Assembly (NCBI GenBank): GCA_002221725.1
Contig: NJFT01000055.1
Coordinates: forward strand, 124,001 to 188,000
Direction: 5' to 3'
Length of the DNA stretch: 64,000 nt
Source: Scedosporium boydii
Lineage: Eukaryota > Ascomycota > Sordariomycetes > Microascales > Microascaceae
Shown here: piece after piece, positions 12,945 through 24,887 of the stretch
How positions within the stretch are numbered: the stretch's first letter is position 1
Layout: each line of letters opens with the position of its first letter
The notes under the pieces: generated by a model
What the model was told of the DNA's origin: nothing
Databases searched by the model: none
The model's input: only the letters and a program-made list of their open reading frames with translations
Program-made: the position numbers and the translations under genes

Positions 12945-13709
12945 CGCATGGGTTGTTATGCTCTGGGCAGGTCCAGTATTCGATCAAGGGTTAGCTGTTC
13001 TCGATCATACCAACAAGTCGCATTTGTGGTATGTGGTAGTATGGATTGGATTTATTTGGGGGGAGAAGTTCTTGACCGTTTGCCAGGCCAAGCGAGAACA
13101 GAACAGCGAGAGAAGGCGGCTGGAGTAAGAGTGAAGAAGATAGAGTGTTAAGCCCTCAGCTGCCCACGGCTTTATGTTTCCTGGTCGGGGTACTTGGCAA
13201 TTGTCCCTCCAGTCCAAGGCTGTTCCTTCCGTATTTCCCATACATTGGATTAGCGGTGATTCACATGTTGCAAACTGTGAATCACAGCTTGAAAGGTGTG
13301 TGTTTGTTTAGGAAGGATCAATGAGTGAGGCTTGCTTGTTCGAGTTGTGGTTGACCGAGGCGGAGTTGTGCTGCCTAGTTTGTCAGTCGTCAACACTTGG
13401 CCGGGGAAAACCAGCAAATGGGTGGTGTAAGTGCTGAAGGAAGCAGAAGAGAGTGAGCCGCCAAGTTACAAGAGGAGATATCAATTGTAAATGGTTAAAA
13501 GATTAATGTTGATTAAGTCTATGCGTGAAGGACAGTAAAAAGTTCTATGGGAACTAATATGAAAAATTCTAATGACTGTTGAATGCCGATGCCGCCAGAT
13601 GTCCCAGAATCCATCAAGAAAATAATGCAAGATGCATGCCCCAAGTCTAATAAAGGAGTGTACCGCTGAGAAGATCTATGAAGAAGAAAAGATTGATGCA
13701 AAGAGTCGC
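12945..13709. promoter_or_regulatory. Upstream region of exonuclease, downstream of cupredoxin
   Basis: No credible coding sequence is seen. The stretch should contain the exonuclease promoter (adjacent to 12944) and the 3' untranslated region of the cupredoxin gene (adjacent to 13710). Confidence 0.5.
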
Positions 13710-14249
13710 TTAAATACCAGCGTTGGGCTGGGGGTTGGGAATGCGCGAGCCGCCCTGGATATCGGGCTGAGAAACACCAAAAATATCGGTCTTAAGAGCG
13801 TTGCTACGGAAAGCCGAGAGGTTGTTGGGGGAGTCGGGGTTCTGGTTGATGGAGCCAACCATGCCCTGCGAGCAGTGCTTGCCCTGGCTGCAGTAGAACC
13901 AGATAGGCTTCTTATCCTCGACAATGATCTGGAAGACCTCCTCACTCTGGCCCTCGTTGACGGGGAAGAAACCGGAGAAGAAGGAGTCAGCATCGCGGGG
14001 GACGCAGGGCTTGTCGAAGGAGGACTGGACGACGGAGTGGTTGAGGGGCAGGTAGTGGTACTCGACGATGTCGCCGATCTCAGCGAAGATGTTGTTAGGT
14101 TCGAAGTTGAGACCGGCGCGGCCGACGGCGACGGTGTGAGTCACGCCGGTGAGCTGCGTGCGGGAGACGATGTCGCCGGTGGTCTTTGTGGGGGCTGCCG
14201 AGCCGAGAGCGGCGACGGTAGCGAGGACGACGAAGAGCTTAGAGAGCAT
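13710..14249 (-). CDS. Secreted cupredoxin-like protein (extracellular serine-rich family)
   Basis: A single-exon gene of 179 codons. Residues 1-18 form a clear signal peptide (MLSKLFVVLATVAALGSA), so the protein should be secreted. The rest is one cupredoxin fold. The candidate type 1 copper ligands are all present: His71 in the LNHSVV segment, Cys120, His125 and Met130 in the order C-x4-H-x4-M, typical of phytocyanin/plastocyanin-like sites. Cys82 and Cys126 could form the stabilising disulfide. Fungal members are mostly of unknown function and are secreted or wall-associated. There is no serine-rich tail or GPI signal, so it is probably soluble. The start is chosen because the signal peptide begins there. 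Confidence 0.88.
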   Translation of the reverse strand: MLSKLFVVLATVAALGSAAPTKTTGDIVSRTQLTGVTHTVAVGRAGLNFEPNNIFAEIGDIVEYHYLPLNHSVVQSSFDKPCVPRDADSFFSGFFPVNEGQSEEVFQIIVEDKKPIWFYCSQGKHCSQGMVGSINQNPDSPNNLSAFRSNALKTDIFGVSQPDIQGGSRIPNPQPNAGI

Positions 14250-15295
14250 TGTGGCGTGTGTAAGAATGCTGATAAAATAGCGTAAAAGATGGGGTATGTG
14301 TTTTATTGCAGGATGTTGGAAGATGGTAATTCTGGTTTGAGGTGTATTTGATATTGATGTGTTTGTTGTATTGTAGATTGTGATTGTGATGCTTGAGATG
14401 ATGGTGATGATGAGGAGAATGGAAAGAAGATGATTCCACGAGGGATGTCAATATTTAAATACATTTTGAGAAATATCATCCGTCCTACCCTTTGAGATTT
14501 TTCATATCGTGAAAGCAATTTCATTTCCTCTCACAGCCTTCCTCTCGAAGCAATCGGGGCAGCGCAAAAACCATCTGGGGTGTGTAGTGCGAAGCCCCAG
14601 CAAGATGACCGCGACCCAAGTGTTCGGATCGTTGGCGCTGCCGAGATCCAAGATTAGAAACAAAACGTTAATAATGCTGGAGCTCTAAGCTCCAAGCTTA
14701 AGTTTTGCAGGCGCTAGCTTTCGGCCCAGACAGTTGCCGGTGGTGTGCACAGCCTGGTTTAGACGCTGCGAGACTTTTAACTGGGCTTGTCGGTTGCTTG
14801 CCGGCGCAGCCAGACCAGGCGAGGGGGGGCTGTGTAGCGCTTGCAATATCAGAATCTTACAGCCTTAACAACCGCAAATGCACGAAGGAGCCGAAGACAC
14901 ACACCACACCTCCACGGCATGGCTCTTGCGCCGCGCAGGTGCAGATGGAAAGTTCCATGCAATCATGGATGCTGGCTATTTTTGGGTGATCACAAGCGAT
15001 ACCTATTCTTGTTTGCTTCTAGGAGGGTTAGATGTTTTGTTTTGGAATCGAACCAAGATGCGACAATCTCAGATCGGACGTTGGCCAACAGCTTGGAGAG
15101 CTAACAGTGCCCATTCTCGTGACCAAAGATGCAAACGCGTGAGGTTGGTTTGCTTCTTGAAATTAGAAACGTCTTTCGCAATCTATTTTCATAAAAATAT
15201 CCCTTCGCCAAGAATTAGGATTCAACAACTTCCATCTCGTATACCGACGACAACAAGGGAAAGGGATCAATGATGTCTCTCACCTCCGCTCTTGG

Positions 15296-15323
15296 ATTGG
15301 TGAGATGAGCTTATCTCACCAAT
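15296..15323. repeat. 28-bp near-perfect palindrome
   Basis: Two 11-nt arms, ATTGGTGAGAT and ATCTCACCAAT, are perfectly complementary around the hexamer GAGCTT, whose centre AGCT also pairs with itself. The whole 28 bp has only one mismatched pair. It lies in non-coding DNA about 1 kb upstream of the cupredoxin start and 0.7 kb upstream of twinfilin. It could be a dimeric regulator site or a hairpin; no function can be assigned. Confidence 0.85.
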
Positions 15324-15758
15324 TATGATATTACCCCAGCTCTTATTCCACCAGCTCATCTCTCATAATAGCTCCGAGAGCAGACAACGTTGCATCTGAC
15401 ATCAGGCCTAACATGCCCGGAGTCTGCGGTTAAGTAAGTCCAAGCCTCGACTTGCTCTTTACTTCTTACACTTTCTTGGTAGCTTAGCATGCTTGCGGAA
15501 ACTCGACAGCAGTTGGCCCGGCCACGGCTCTCATCTCGCAAGGGGCCCAATCAGATGGAAACACAAATTGTAGGATTGATTAGGGCGTACCCGAAGACCT
15601 GGGTAGTATTCTAGGATCGTACGCTCCATGCTGTATTATAATATTACTGAGTAATAAAGTGCATTGACCGTAAACGCGGTGATCGGCCGCGACGTGAATC
15701 CTCTCAAGTGAACTTCGTATTTGAGCTTCCAATTGTCCTGACTCTGACCCCGCCAAAG

Positions 15759-15766
15759 TCACGTGA
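15759..15766. promoter_or_regulatory. TCACGTGA E-box in the twinfilin promoter
   Basis: A perfect 8-bp palindrome containing CACGTG, 214 bp upstream of the twinfilin start codon. bHLH factors of the Cbf1 type bind such boxes in fungi. The position fits a promoter element, but a single copy is weak evidence. Confidence 0.35.
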
Positions 15767-15979
15767 ACACCCCCCCTCCCCCCCCCGGCAGGGCGGGACC
15801 CCGCCAACCGAGTCTCAGAGTCTCAGGCTGCGCTATTAGCCTTAGATCCGGCCAGCTCCAAGACAATGGGCAGAGCCCAACTCTCTATCTCCACCCTCAT
15901 CCTGACCTTCCTTGACAATCTCTTGTCCTACTTTCATTCTCGGTTTACTTTCTTATTATAGATTCCGAGTTACCTGAAG

Positions 15980-17153
15980 ATGCAGTCAGGAATCTCCGGT
16001 AAGAAGTCTCCCGTCCCTCTTCCCCCCGACCCGATTGGGGCGCTGTGGCCGACTGACGACTGACCCCTGTTCTTAGCTTCCAAGGAGCTAGTCTCCCAAT
16101 TCAACGACCTGCTCACCTCCGTCTCCCATTTCGGTCTGCTCGTCAACATCGCCAATGAATCCCTCTCCCCGCTTAAGCTCCTAACCTCCACTTCGTCCGA
16201 CTTCGACTCCAACCTCTCTCTCCTGGCACCCCACCTCCAGCCCAAGGAAGCTCTCTACATCATCCTCCGCCGCTACCCGACCTCCCCTCGCCTTGTCGCC
16301 ATAACCTACGTTCCCGACACAGCCCCCATCCGCCAAAAGACCCTCTTCGCCTCTACTCGTCTGACCCTGGTCCGTGAGCTCGGATCTGAGCACTTCCGTG
16401 AATCCATATTCGCAACCACCCCCGAAGAATTGACGGCTGAGGGCTTCAGGAAGCACGATGCTCACGCCAAGCTCGCAGCTCCCCTTACCGAGGAGGAGGA
16501 GAGCCTAGGCGCCGTTAAGAGGGCGGAGATGGAGGCCGGATTTGGAAGCGGGAAGAAGGAGATTCATCTGAGCAAGCACTTTGCTATGCCAGTGAAGGAG
16601 GATGCGCTGGCTGCCATCGCCGAGGTGGGGCAGGAGGGAGGACGCGTGGCGGTCATGTTGGTGAGTTACCAAAATAAAACTAAAAAAACCGCTTCGCCGA
16701 TAACAGTGAAGCGTGCCACGTTGTTCGGTGCAGGTGCTGACGAGGGGACCAAAATAGAAAATCAACCCCCAGACCGAAAGTGTGGAGCTCGTACAGGAGA
16801 ACCCTCGGCCTGATTCTATTAACGAACTCACCAGGGCCATTTCGGATACTGAGCCCCGCTTCACTTTCTACCGCTACACTCACACGCACAGTGGCACAGA
16901 GTCTAGCCCGGTATTATTCATCTACACCTGCCCGGCAACCGCTGGCAATAAGGCCATCAAGAACCGCATGTTGTACCCCCTAATGAAGAGGGCCGTTCTG
17001 GAAGTTGCAACTTCGAACTGCGGCCTTAACATTGAGAAGAAGTTCGAGGTCGAGGAGCCGAGTGAGATTACGGAGGAGAGCGTCTTGGCGGAGTTGCATC
17101 CCGTGGCTCAAGTGAGGCAAGGTTTCAGTCGCCCCAAGCGCCCTGGTAGGTGA
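15980..17153 (+). CDS. Twinfilin (actin monomer-binding, two ADF-H domains)
   Basis: Three exons, join(15980..15998, 16077..16660, 16758..17153), encode 332 residues, the usual length for the family. Twinfilin sequesters ADP-actin monomers and caps filament barbed ends in the cortical cytoskeleton. Two actin-depolymerising-factor homology domains can be seen. The first starts at about residue 4 (ISASKELVSQFNDL), and the second, after a linker, contains LSKHFAMPVKEDALAAI and continues to about residue 315 with PVLFIYTCP and KNRMLYPLMKRAVLE. A short basic tail (SRPKRPGR) matches the capping-protein/phosphoinositide-binding end known for twinfilins. The tiny first exon of 19 nt ends in G|GTAAGA and is typical of fungal ADF-H genes. 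Confidence 0.94.
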
Positions 17154-17749
17154 AGGGTGATCCTCGTCTTAGGCTGGAAAAAAAGAAATGATGGCAATGA
17201 TTACTCTATATTGTTTACTACAGCCTCTCCCGCCACTTTTATTTACCTTTCCTCCAGGTTGTGCTCCTACAAAGTGTTTTCAACGGTCACGAATGGTCAC
17301 GACCTCCTGTATGATCATATCCCCTCATTGTCATGGCAATTGTTCTTGTTAACCTAAATTCCATTGTGCGATGTTATGCAAGGCTCCGAGAAGGTATATA
17401 TATGGACGCAAAGGAAAACAAATGGAAAAAGAAAAAGAAAAACAAAAGGAAAGAAAACCAAGGCATCTCTATATGAGCTTTTCCTTTCGCCCTTTGCCCT
17501 TCCTCCCCACATCCCGAAAACCGCACCAAAATGCTTTAAAAAGAAATGCTTTGTTCTTCTAACCACACAGCAGCGCTATTCCGCCCACACTTTATGTTTC
17601 AATGAGATCCCGAAAATGTCCTGTCGTATCCTTCTTCGATGGTATCCGCCGGAGGGTGGTGATGAAGGGGGCCGATATATGTACTAACGTATGTATATAT
17701 ATATATAATTTTGTTTTTTTTTTTTTTCGTCGAGGGAGGGTTGGCGTAT
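17154..17749. other. Tail-to-tail spacer, twinfilin / carrier
   Basis: A convergent 3' spacer. It contains a (TA)n stretch near 17694-17708 and a T run near 17712-17727. No gene is seen. Confidence 0.6.
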
Positions 17750-19096
17750 TTACTCCTCGTACTGGTCGCCGAGGAGGGTCGCCTTTTGGGTCTTCTCAAT
17801 CATTTCCCTGAGGTACTCGTACACGGTGAAGGTGACGGCCTGGCCGGGGGCAACACGCATGACACGAGGGGTAATGCCCTTGTAGAAGGCGTGGAATCCC
17901 TCTTGCCTAGATTTACCGAGTCAGTAACGATTTCGCTTTCTTTCACATCCTCCCTCTCGACTTGTGGACGTCGAGAGATGACTAATCGCAACGATTAACA
18001 GCTAGCATCAGAATGGGCACAACTCACTTGAACATTTCCGCGGAGATGGCAGTGATCCTCTTCCAGGCGCTAACACCGGGCTCGGCAGCCCTCCTCTGAA
18101 GCCTAGTCTTGATGGTATCGATAGGAGCGTTGGAGAGGGGACCCATGGCACCAGAGACGAGACCGATGAGAGTAGTCTGCCAGCTGGGGAGGTTCTGGCC
18201 GACGTACTCGGGCTGCCACTTGTAGAGGGAGTCCTTGAAGTAGCTGTAAGCGGTGAAGTTGACGGCCTGGTTGGAACCCTGTCGGAGGGCAGTGAGGGAG
18301 ACACCACGGTAGAGAGCGCCGAAACCTTCCTCCTTGACGACGGTGTAGAGGGCGTGGGCGGCGTTGCGGTACTTGGGGACATCGAGGGGGTCGGACATGG
18401 AGTGGCTCTGGGCCTGGAGACGGATCTTGATGACTTCCATGGGGGTGACGACGGCGACGGCTTCGGTGACACCAGCAGCAAGACCGGCTTTTTTGGAGAG
18501 AGAGAAAATATTAGCCTTTCTTTGCTCGGCTCACACAGAAGGATGTTTTTGGCAGCAAACAAAAAACTTACCGAAGAAGGTGGCCTTTCCGCTGACCTTG
18601 CCGGTCTCCTTGTCGGCAAGAAGCTGCTTGTAGGCCTCGAAACTGGTGAATCGGATGGCCATCTTAGGGACGATACCGGTCAAGACGGCGCCGAGACCCT
18701 TGTACAGGGCGAGGGGTGACTCCTTCTTCACGATGCCGATACCGGTGTTGATGAAGCCGCGCCTGGGCTCGCCGGGGGCACGCGCCCTCTTGGAAAGCTG
18801 CATTCGGACCTTGATGGTATCTGGATTGCCGTTTAGCGACCAATTGGCTCCTTTTGGAGGCTGTCCCGCACTTTCTTGAGGTGCGAGGAGGATGCGGACT
18901 TACCGAGAGGATGGCACACGAGAGCCTCCATCATACCAGCACCACCACCGGCTGTTTAGCAGAAATTCCACATTAGCATGCTTCCAGAACCCTTGGAGAT
19001 GACTCTCCGAGTGAGAAATCGACTCAATCGCATACCAATGAGGTTGGTGGCAACCGTGGGCGGCGCCCTGCCGTTGTTACCCGCTTTAGAAGCCAT
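17750..19096 (-). CDS. Mitochondrial succinate/fumarate carrier (Sfc1/AcuL type)
   Basis: Five exons, complement(join(17750..17906, 18028..18487, 18572..18820, 18904..18951, 19036..19096)), encode 324 residues. All three mitochondrial carrier signatures are present: HPLDTIKVRMQ (repeat 1), TPMEVIKIRLQ (repeat 2) and APIDTIKTRLQ (repeat 3). Each repeat therefore carries the Px[DE]xx[KR] salt-bridge motif, and six membrane helices are expected in the inner membrane. Overall sequence, such as the start MASKAGNNGRAPPTVATNL and the PMEVIKIRLQAQ segment, points to the succinate-fumarate antiporter needed for growth on acetate or fatty acids, where it links glyoxylate-cycle succinate to the mitochondrion. 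Assignment within the carrier family is by recognition, not alignment. Confidence 0.9.
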
Positions 19097-22000
19097 TGCG
19101 AACGTTCAAGATGTGTGGATAAGAACAACAAAAACTGGGAATAAAAGAACAGAATATATAAATAGAAATAACACAACACAAATTCGGATCCCCTCGACTT
19201 TTTCTCTATCAAAAACCCTTTCCTTCTCACTTGGGGGGCGGGGTGGGTAAATGTATGAACTCCGGGAGAGAGACGATCACAAGCTAAAAATCGATTTACA
19301 CGGAATCCGGAGGAAAGGGAGTTTTTTCTTGGTTCTTTTCTGTGGCCCGCGGTAAAAGGAGATGACGGAATAGGCGCGAAGCTGTAGATATCACCAAGAG
19401 AAGCTCGAAGACCCAGAAGTGTTCCCAAGGAAGAGGAAGGGGATCAGATAAGAAGGAAAATGTCAATTGAATCGGGGAGTCAAAGGAGAAAAAGGGAGAA
19501 GAAGAAAAAAAGAAGAGGGGAGGAAGTTTAAAGAAAAAAGAGGTGGTAGGAGATGGCGGCAGTTATGAGATCACGACTAGCTTGCCGGCTTTCTGGACCA
19601 GGTTACTTCTTCACACACTCCGCTCCGGATCGGAGAAGTTCGAATTTAAGAGGGAGCCACTTTCGCGCTTGGGAGCTTACAGGGAATAAGGGTATAATAA
19701 GGAGCAGACACAGAGAGAGAGCGAAAAAAATATATCCTCGGCGCATTTTCATCGCTCTAACTTCCAGGTATATTTCCTTTCCGACGCCGCCCAGTGGGTA
19801 TGTTTTGGGGGGAGGGGCGCAATGGACAATGGGGGGAGCAAAGTTCTGGGGGGGGTGTGTGATTTTTCGGTCGCAAAAGCTTGCGGGTACATTGTACACT
19901 GCCGAAGGAGGACCTTGGATGGCTTTCCCTAATGGAGCATGGTGCTAGGCTCGAGTTGGACGATTTGGACTGAGAGGAAGCTCCACTGAGGTTTTGGGAA
20001 GCGAGGATCAATGATACCGTGTCGGCGTGTTGTGCGCTTCCGATCGTGCATACACCGAGCGGCGCGGCGGGGGGTTGACAGGAAAATCAATGGCACGGTT
20101 TCCCTCTCTGGAGTACGATGTAAGACTACGAAGGTGGAAGACGATTCAAAGGGGAGAGACACGAAGGAAAGAGAGAAAGCCCGGACGGGGAGAGAGCCAA
20201 AAAGCTGCTCTCGAGAATGACGCATCTCGAAGTCTGCGACTAACGAACCCCACAAGATCTTGTTCCGTACACGCCCCCCGGAAGAACGGGGACCGAGACG
20301 GTACGATGAGAGAGAGCTGGTAGTTTACCAAGTAGCGTAGACCCTGAGCTGGGACTGTCATGTGCCATTCGCTTCACCCGCGGCTACCTCTCAAGAGACG
20401 AGCTTTGGGTTCAGTCATGACTGTGGCTGGATGGATATTGCGGTTGGGTTTTGCAAACCTAACAGGAAGAGTGACCTTGTCTCATTGACGAATGAGAGAG
20501 CGTAGGGCCCGTATCGGATATAGCTCGAAGCATTGGCAACAAGCCGCAAGTCCAGTCCAAGCCTGCCTTTCTCAAGGTGAGTCTTTGACGTAGTGGAGCA
20601 TGAAGGAAGCATGTGCCACAAGTCCCACAAGCCGGCCGCAAGGAACCGGATACTCACAGGACCATCCTTCGGAGAAACGGGGAACGAAACGTGGGCTGTT
20701 CAGGCGTGTTTAGGGTCTAGATTCCCTGGTGTGCACTACCTTTTTTTTTTCTTCGCCTCCACTGCCGGCGAGCTACCAAAATTGCAGTTTGGGGTGTGTA
20801 AGTCGCGTGTACCTACATGAACGTGGTGGCAGGCAGGGAACCCTCGAGCCGGCTCGCCCTTGGGTGTCTCTTCTCTCTCGATCAGAGTCTCCATTCCCTT
20901 TCTTTCCCCCTTCCCCACATCCCTCCTATTGCTACCATGGCCACTTACAGCATAGCATTGTACGGAGTGGTGTCCCACAAGGGTCCATCCCCACGAAAGA
21001 AGCCAGATCCATACTGGTAGTGTAGACCTGGAGCGAGGCAAAGTAAACTAGCAGAATACCTCGCTATTAAACAAGCCGAGCGATCGTTTTCTCCAACCTT
21101 TTTCCCCAACTGCTTCTCCGCTCGGAATCCGAACGCTGGAGGTCTTGTGCAAAAAAAAAGAGTCACACTCCCCTCATGAAGCCATTTGACATATCGATCC
21201 AAGGGTACTGTACTTCGTACCCTATCCAGTATTAATCCCACTCTACATTTCCCTCTTTCACACACGCCCCCCCCCCCCCTTGTGAAAGCTTGCATCTTTC
21301 TGCGCAGTAAAACTTCCTGCAAATTATCTCTTTTTACTCATTCTTTCCCTTCTCCTTTGCCGAAGACTATAAAATGCCCATGATTATGACGTGGCTCGGC
21401 TATCGATAAAAAGCCCAGCTGCGATAATTGGGTACCTCGAGTATCCAAGTCTCATGGGAGAAAACCGCGAGCCACGAGAGTTCATTCGCCGTTTTGGATC
21501 TACCCCTCGGCTTACCGACCACGAGCCGAGCTTGTGATTTTGCGGGGTGGGGGGAGGCGAAAAAGAGTAAACAATGGAGATGAAGGCGTGAGTTTCTTAG
21601 ATAATCAAGAGCCGCTGATTGGAAACCAAAAAGCCAGAAAATCAACGTTTGGCTTCAGATCGGTACAGTACTTCGTAGGATGCAGGCTGCAATCATTGGA
21701 AGCGGAGTGGCCTGCGGGGCAATTTTGCCCTGACTTTTCGAGAGCTCGTTCCCGAGAAAATGTCTTGGAAAAGAGCTCGGAGCTTCCTTGAGCTGCACTC
21801 GGCGAGGTTCCGACGGATTATCGGCGGGGCGTTTACCGGGGGTTTGCCGAGGCATTGACAAAACGAGGAAGAGAAAACGCAACGTGAGAACCCGCACCAA
21901 TGGCAGTCATTGATCTCGACAGCTCCACCTGGCAGTTTTTTCTTGCCAGCTGGTACATTCGTATCGCAGATCCGTTCCAAGTCCTGCCAAGGACGATGGC

Positions 22001-22633
22001 GACATTGCTGGGCGCGGCTTAGGGTTCGGCGGATTGTCTGAGGTCTCATGTCTCAGAAAGAGAAGTACATTGGCGAGTGAAGTATTATTCACAAAGGCAA
22101 CAAGCACAAATTCATCTGCAGTCTCATCTTCATGGTTTAAGCAGATATGGCATTATGCTCTCGGACTAGTTAATAAACCCGAAGCTTCAAATCATAAGAA
22201 ATCATCGCCATCAACCCCAATAAGACTCCTCCATTTCCCAAGCCAAAGAAATAATAATACTGGTCGATAATCCGTTCTTAATAGACGCCCGTTTTCCTTC
22301 CAAAATTGTTTTGTCTTTTTCGTCAAAAACTCCTTCCCAGTTTTGCTTGCAAAAGTAACCGACCATCAAGATGACGCTATCGAACAAGGGGGAATAGGAA
22401 AATCAAAGAGATAAAATGGGTATCCCAGACTCCGGATACCCTGAAATAGAGACAAGCCAGCCGTTGAAGGCGTCTAACATGGTCTGTAACAGCAAGAGTA
22501 CTCCAAGCGCCGAAGAAAGGAAAAGACGCCGCGCTAGGAAAGAACATAGATAGAAATCGCGTGTAAAATGGGTTGAAACAGGGGCAGCAAGTCCCGACGC
22601 GCCAAGAGACGGATGTCTTGAAGGCAGACCATT
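19097..22633. other. 3.5 kb gene-free spacer
   Basis: I see no credible coding sequence. The left end is the carrier promoter and 5' leader, and the right end carries the 3' untranslated region of the SCON-2 gene. One exact copy of the palindromic motif GTACTTCGTAC is at 21210-21220, with a one-mismatch copy at 21668-21678. Small C and T homopolymers occur near 21268-21279 and 20741-20750. Confidence 0.5.
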
Positions 22634-24887
22634 CTAGGCCGGGGTGCCGTATTCCTCCAGGTTGTTGCCGTTTCCTTCAAAGATGTAGATCCGCACCTCA
22701 CCGTCCTCACTCGCGCTCGCCATCCGGCTATCACTCAGCCCCACACATGTGACCGGACCAGCATGCCCAGTAAACGTCCTCTCGCATTTTCCGGAGCGGG
22801 CATCCCACACCTTGATGCTCGAGTCGTTGGCGCCCGAGACGAAACGCAGGGTATCTCCGGCGAGGCCCCAGATTCCCTCGAGGTGGCCGAACATTGTCCT
22901 GATGCACCTGCCCGTGGCGATTTCCCACAGTCGGATGTTGTTATCATGGCCGGCCGTGAGCATGTATCGTGGGGGAAGTGGCCGCTGAGAATCGTATTCG
23001 AAGAGAGGTCCGAAAGCAGCACGATCCTCCTGATGCGGCGTCGAATCGCGGTGAGAGTGGTCGTGGTGATAGCTACCATGGCGCTGAGACCCGGATGGTG
23101 TTCCTCCGCGCCCGCTAGTGACGGAGATGTTATCCATCGTGTCGGTATCCTCGTCCGGCTCGAAGTCATCGGGAAGGAGGACTAGTTGCTGTACTTGCCC
23201 GAGATGGCCGGTGTACGTCCTGATGCACTGTTTCGAGTCCATATCCCACATCTTGATGGTGCAGTCGTCCGAGGCAGAAAAGACGGTGCGGGATGGCAAG
23301 TCCATGCGCACTTCGTTAACCCAGTCCTCATGGCCCCGGAAGCACCAAGTTTGACGCGTCTCGAAGTTGAAGACCTTGACGCTCCTATCTATGGAGCCCG
23401 ACGCGAGATACTTGTCCTCAAAGTGGACTGAGATGACGCCAGACGTGTGGCCCTGGAGCGTATTGACGCACTCGCCCGTCTGCCAGTTCCAAATCTTGAT
23501 GGTGTTATCGAAGCTGCCACTGATGAGTTTGTTGTCATCAAACTGTAACGTGCGTACGGCACCAGTGTGGCCAGTCAAGGTGCGGACCTCCTTGCCTGTT
23601 TCGATGTTCCAAATCTTGATGGTCGAGTCGTACGAGCCGGTCGCAAGAACGTTATCGTCGAATTGCAGACAGAGGATACCGTTAGTGTGCCCCTTAAATG
23701 TCTTGATCGCGCATCGCCCGTACTTCCAGTTCCATCCAATCTTGAAGCGGTCGCGGTATACATCCTTGAAAGGGCGGAACTTCGGTTGCTTCTCGACAAC
23801 CTCGACAGACTGCTGTCCGTCCGAGGAGCTGTCGCGGCGCTGCCTCTTTGCCGGCCGGGCGTCTTCGTTGTTGGCATCGTCGGTTTCTCGGGTCGCGCGG
23901 ATGCTGTTGGCCAGCTGTCGTTGCCTCGTCCAGTCCCGCAGTCGCTTGCGTTCAAGCAGCGGTAAACCCCAACCGCAGGCCGTGCACTTCCTATCGATAT
24001 GTTGTTTGCACATCCGGTGCCATACCACATCGTCGTCAGCCAGCGCACGCCAACGTCGACTGACCTGTGCGGCCTTGCATAGTGAAGCCGTGTCGAGGTA
24101 GCAGAGGATCTTGAAGGAAATTTCGGGCGGCAGCGCTGTTAGGAAATCGATCTTGAGTTGTTCGTGGACCTCACGTGCGACGGTGGAGAGTTGCGGGAAG
24201 CAACATTGTGTGATGATTCCTTGCAGCATCAGGTTTCGATGCTTAGCAGGCGATGCGGAGAAGAGAGACCAAAAGTTTGAAATTGCTTCTCTATCACTGG
24301 AGGGAAGTGTGTCGAGTTCCTATATACATCGGAGTTTGTTAACGTGGGGGTCACTCCACCCTGGTACATGTATTATGGCATACATAAAGGGCTAACAAAG
24401 AACGGGACCCGGGGAAAATCAACTCTCAACTTACCCTCTGGATCATCGCCATCTTTGTCTCGTCTGCCACTCTTCGACATTTCGCATCGGGCCGGTGTCT
24501 GTAGCAGTATTTCGTATTCGAAGGTTGTTTCTCGGCGAGCAGTTCCATCGATGATGTTTGCTGATCTTGTTGATGATTATGACTATGATGGTGATGATGG
24601 TGATGGTGATTATGCTGTTGCTGCCCCTCCTGCTGCTGCTGTGATTTTCCGAAGGGAGAGTATAGTCCGGGAATATGGTCCCTTAAAAACGGGGTTACTG
24701 CTTTGCCAACCAGCTCTGGCGCAACGGTAGGCAGGCGTATAGCAGACGAATGTTGGGATCTCCGACGGTCACAGTTGTCTCGTGAGGGTTGATCGATAAT
24801 AGCGGCGGGCATATTGGACAAAGAGGATGGAGGTGAGGTGGAGGAAGAAGACGTTGTCCCAAACGTCTGGTTTTGATGGGAAACCAT
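22634..24887 (-). CDS. sconB: Sulfur controller F-box/WD40 protein (SCON-2/sconB, Met30 type)
   Basis: Two exons, complement(join(22634..24319, 24435..24887)), encode 712 residues. It is the substrate receptor of an SCF ubiquitin ligase that represses sulfur-assimilation genes when sulfur is plentiful (Neurospora SCON-2, Aspergillus SconB, yeast Met30). The conserved N-terminal block [15 protein letters not shown] closes exon 1. The F-box lies at about 210-256 ([16 protein letters not shown]), followed by [19 protein letters not shown]. Seven WD40 repeats fill about 355-705, starting [10 protein letters not shown], with a 60-residue acidic and His/Ser-rich insertion in repeat 5. The first ~110 residues are low complexity with a run of eight His and many Gln. 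The start is the ATG at 24887; the frame is open further upstream but has no ATG start. An imperfect CYS3-type site lies upstream. Confidence 0.95.

Larger units (their letters stand above)
14250..15979. other. 1.7 kb intergenic region with 28-bp palindrome
   Basis: No gene is recognised. The left part is the cupredoxin promoter (A/T-rich with short TG repeats) and the right part is the twinfilin promoter. It holds a near-perfect 28-bp palindrome at 15296-15323 and a TCACGTGA box at 15759-15766, both described separately, and a short C-rich run near 15773-15786. Confidence 0.5.

Noticed and set aside
15045..15120. Minus-strand GGTTCGATTCC resembling a tRNA T-arm
   Set aside because: The rest does not fold into acceptor, D and anticodon stems.
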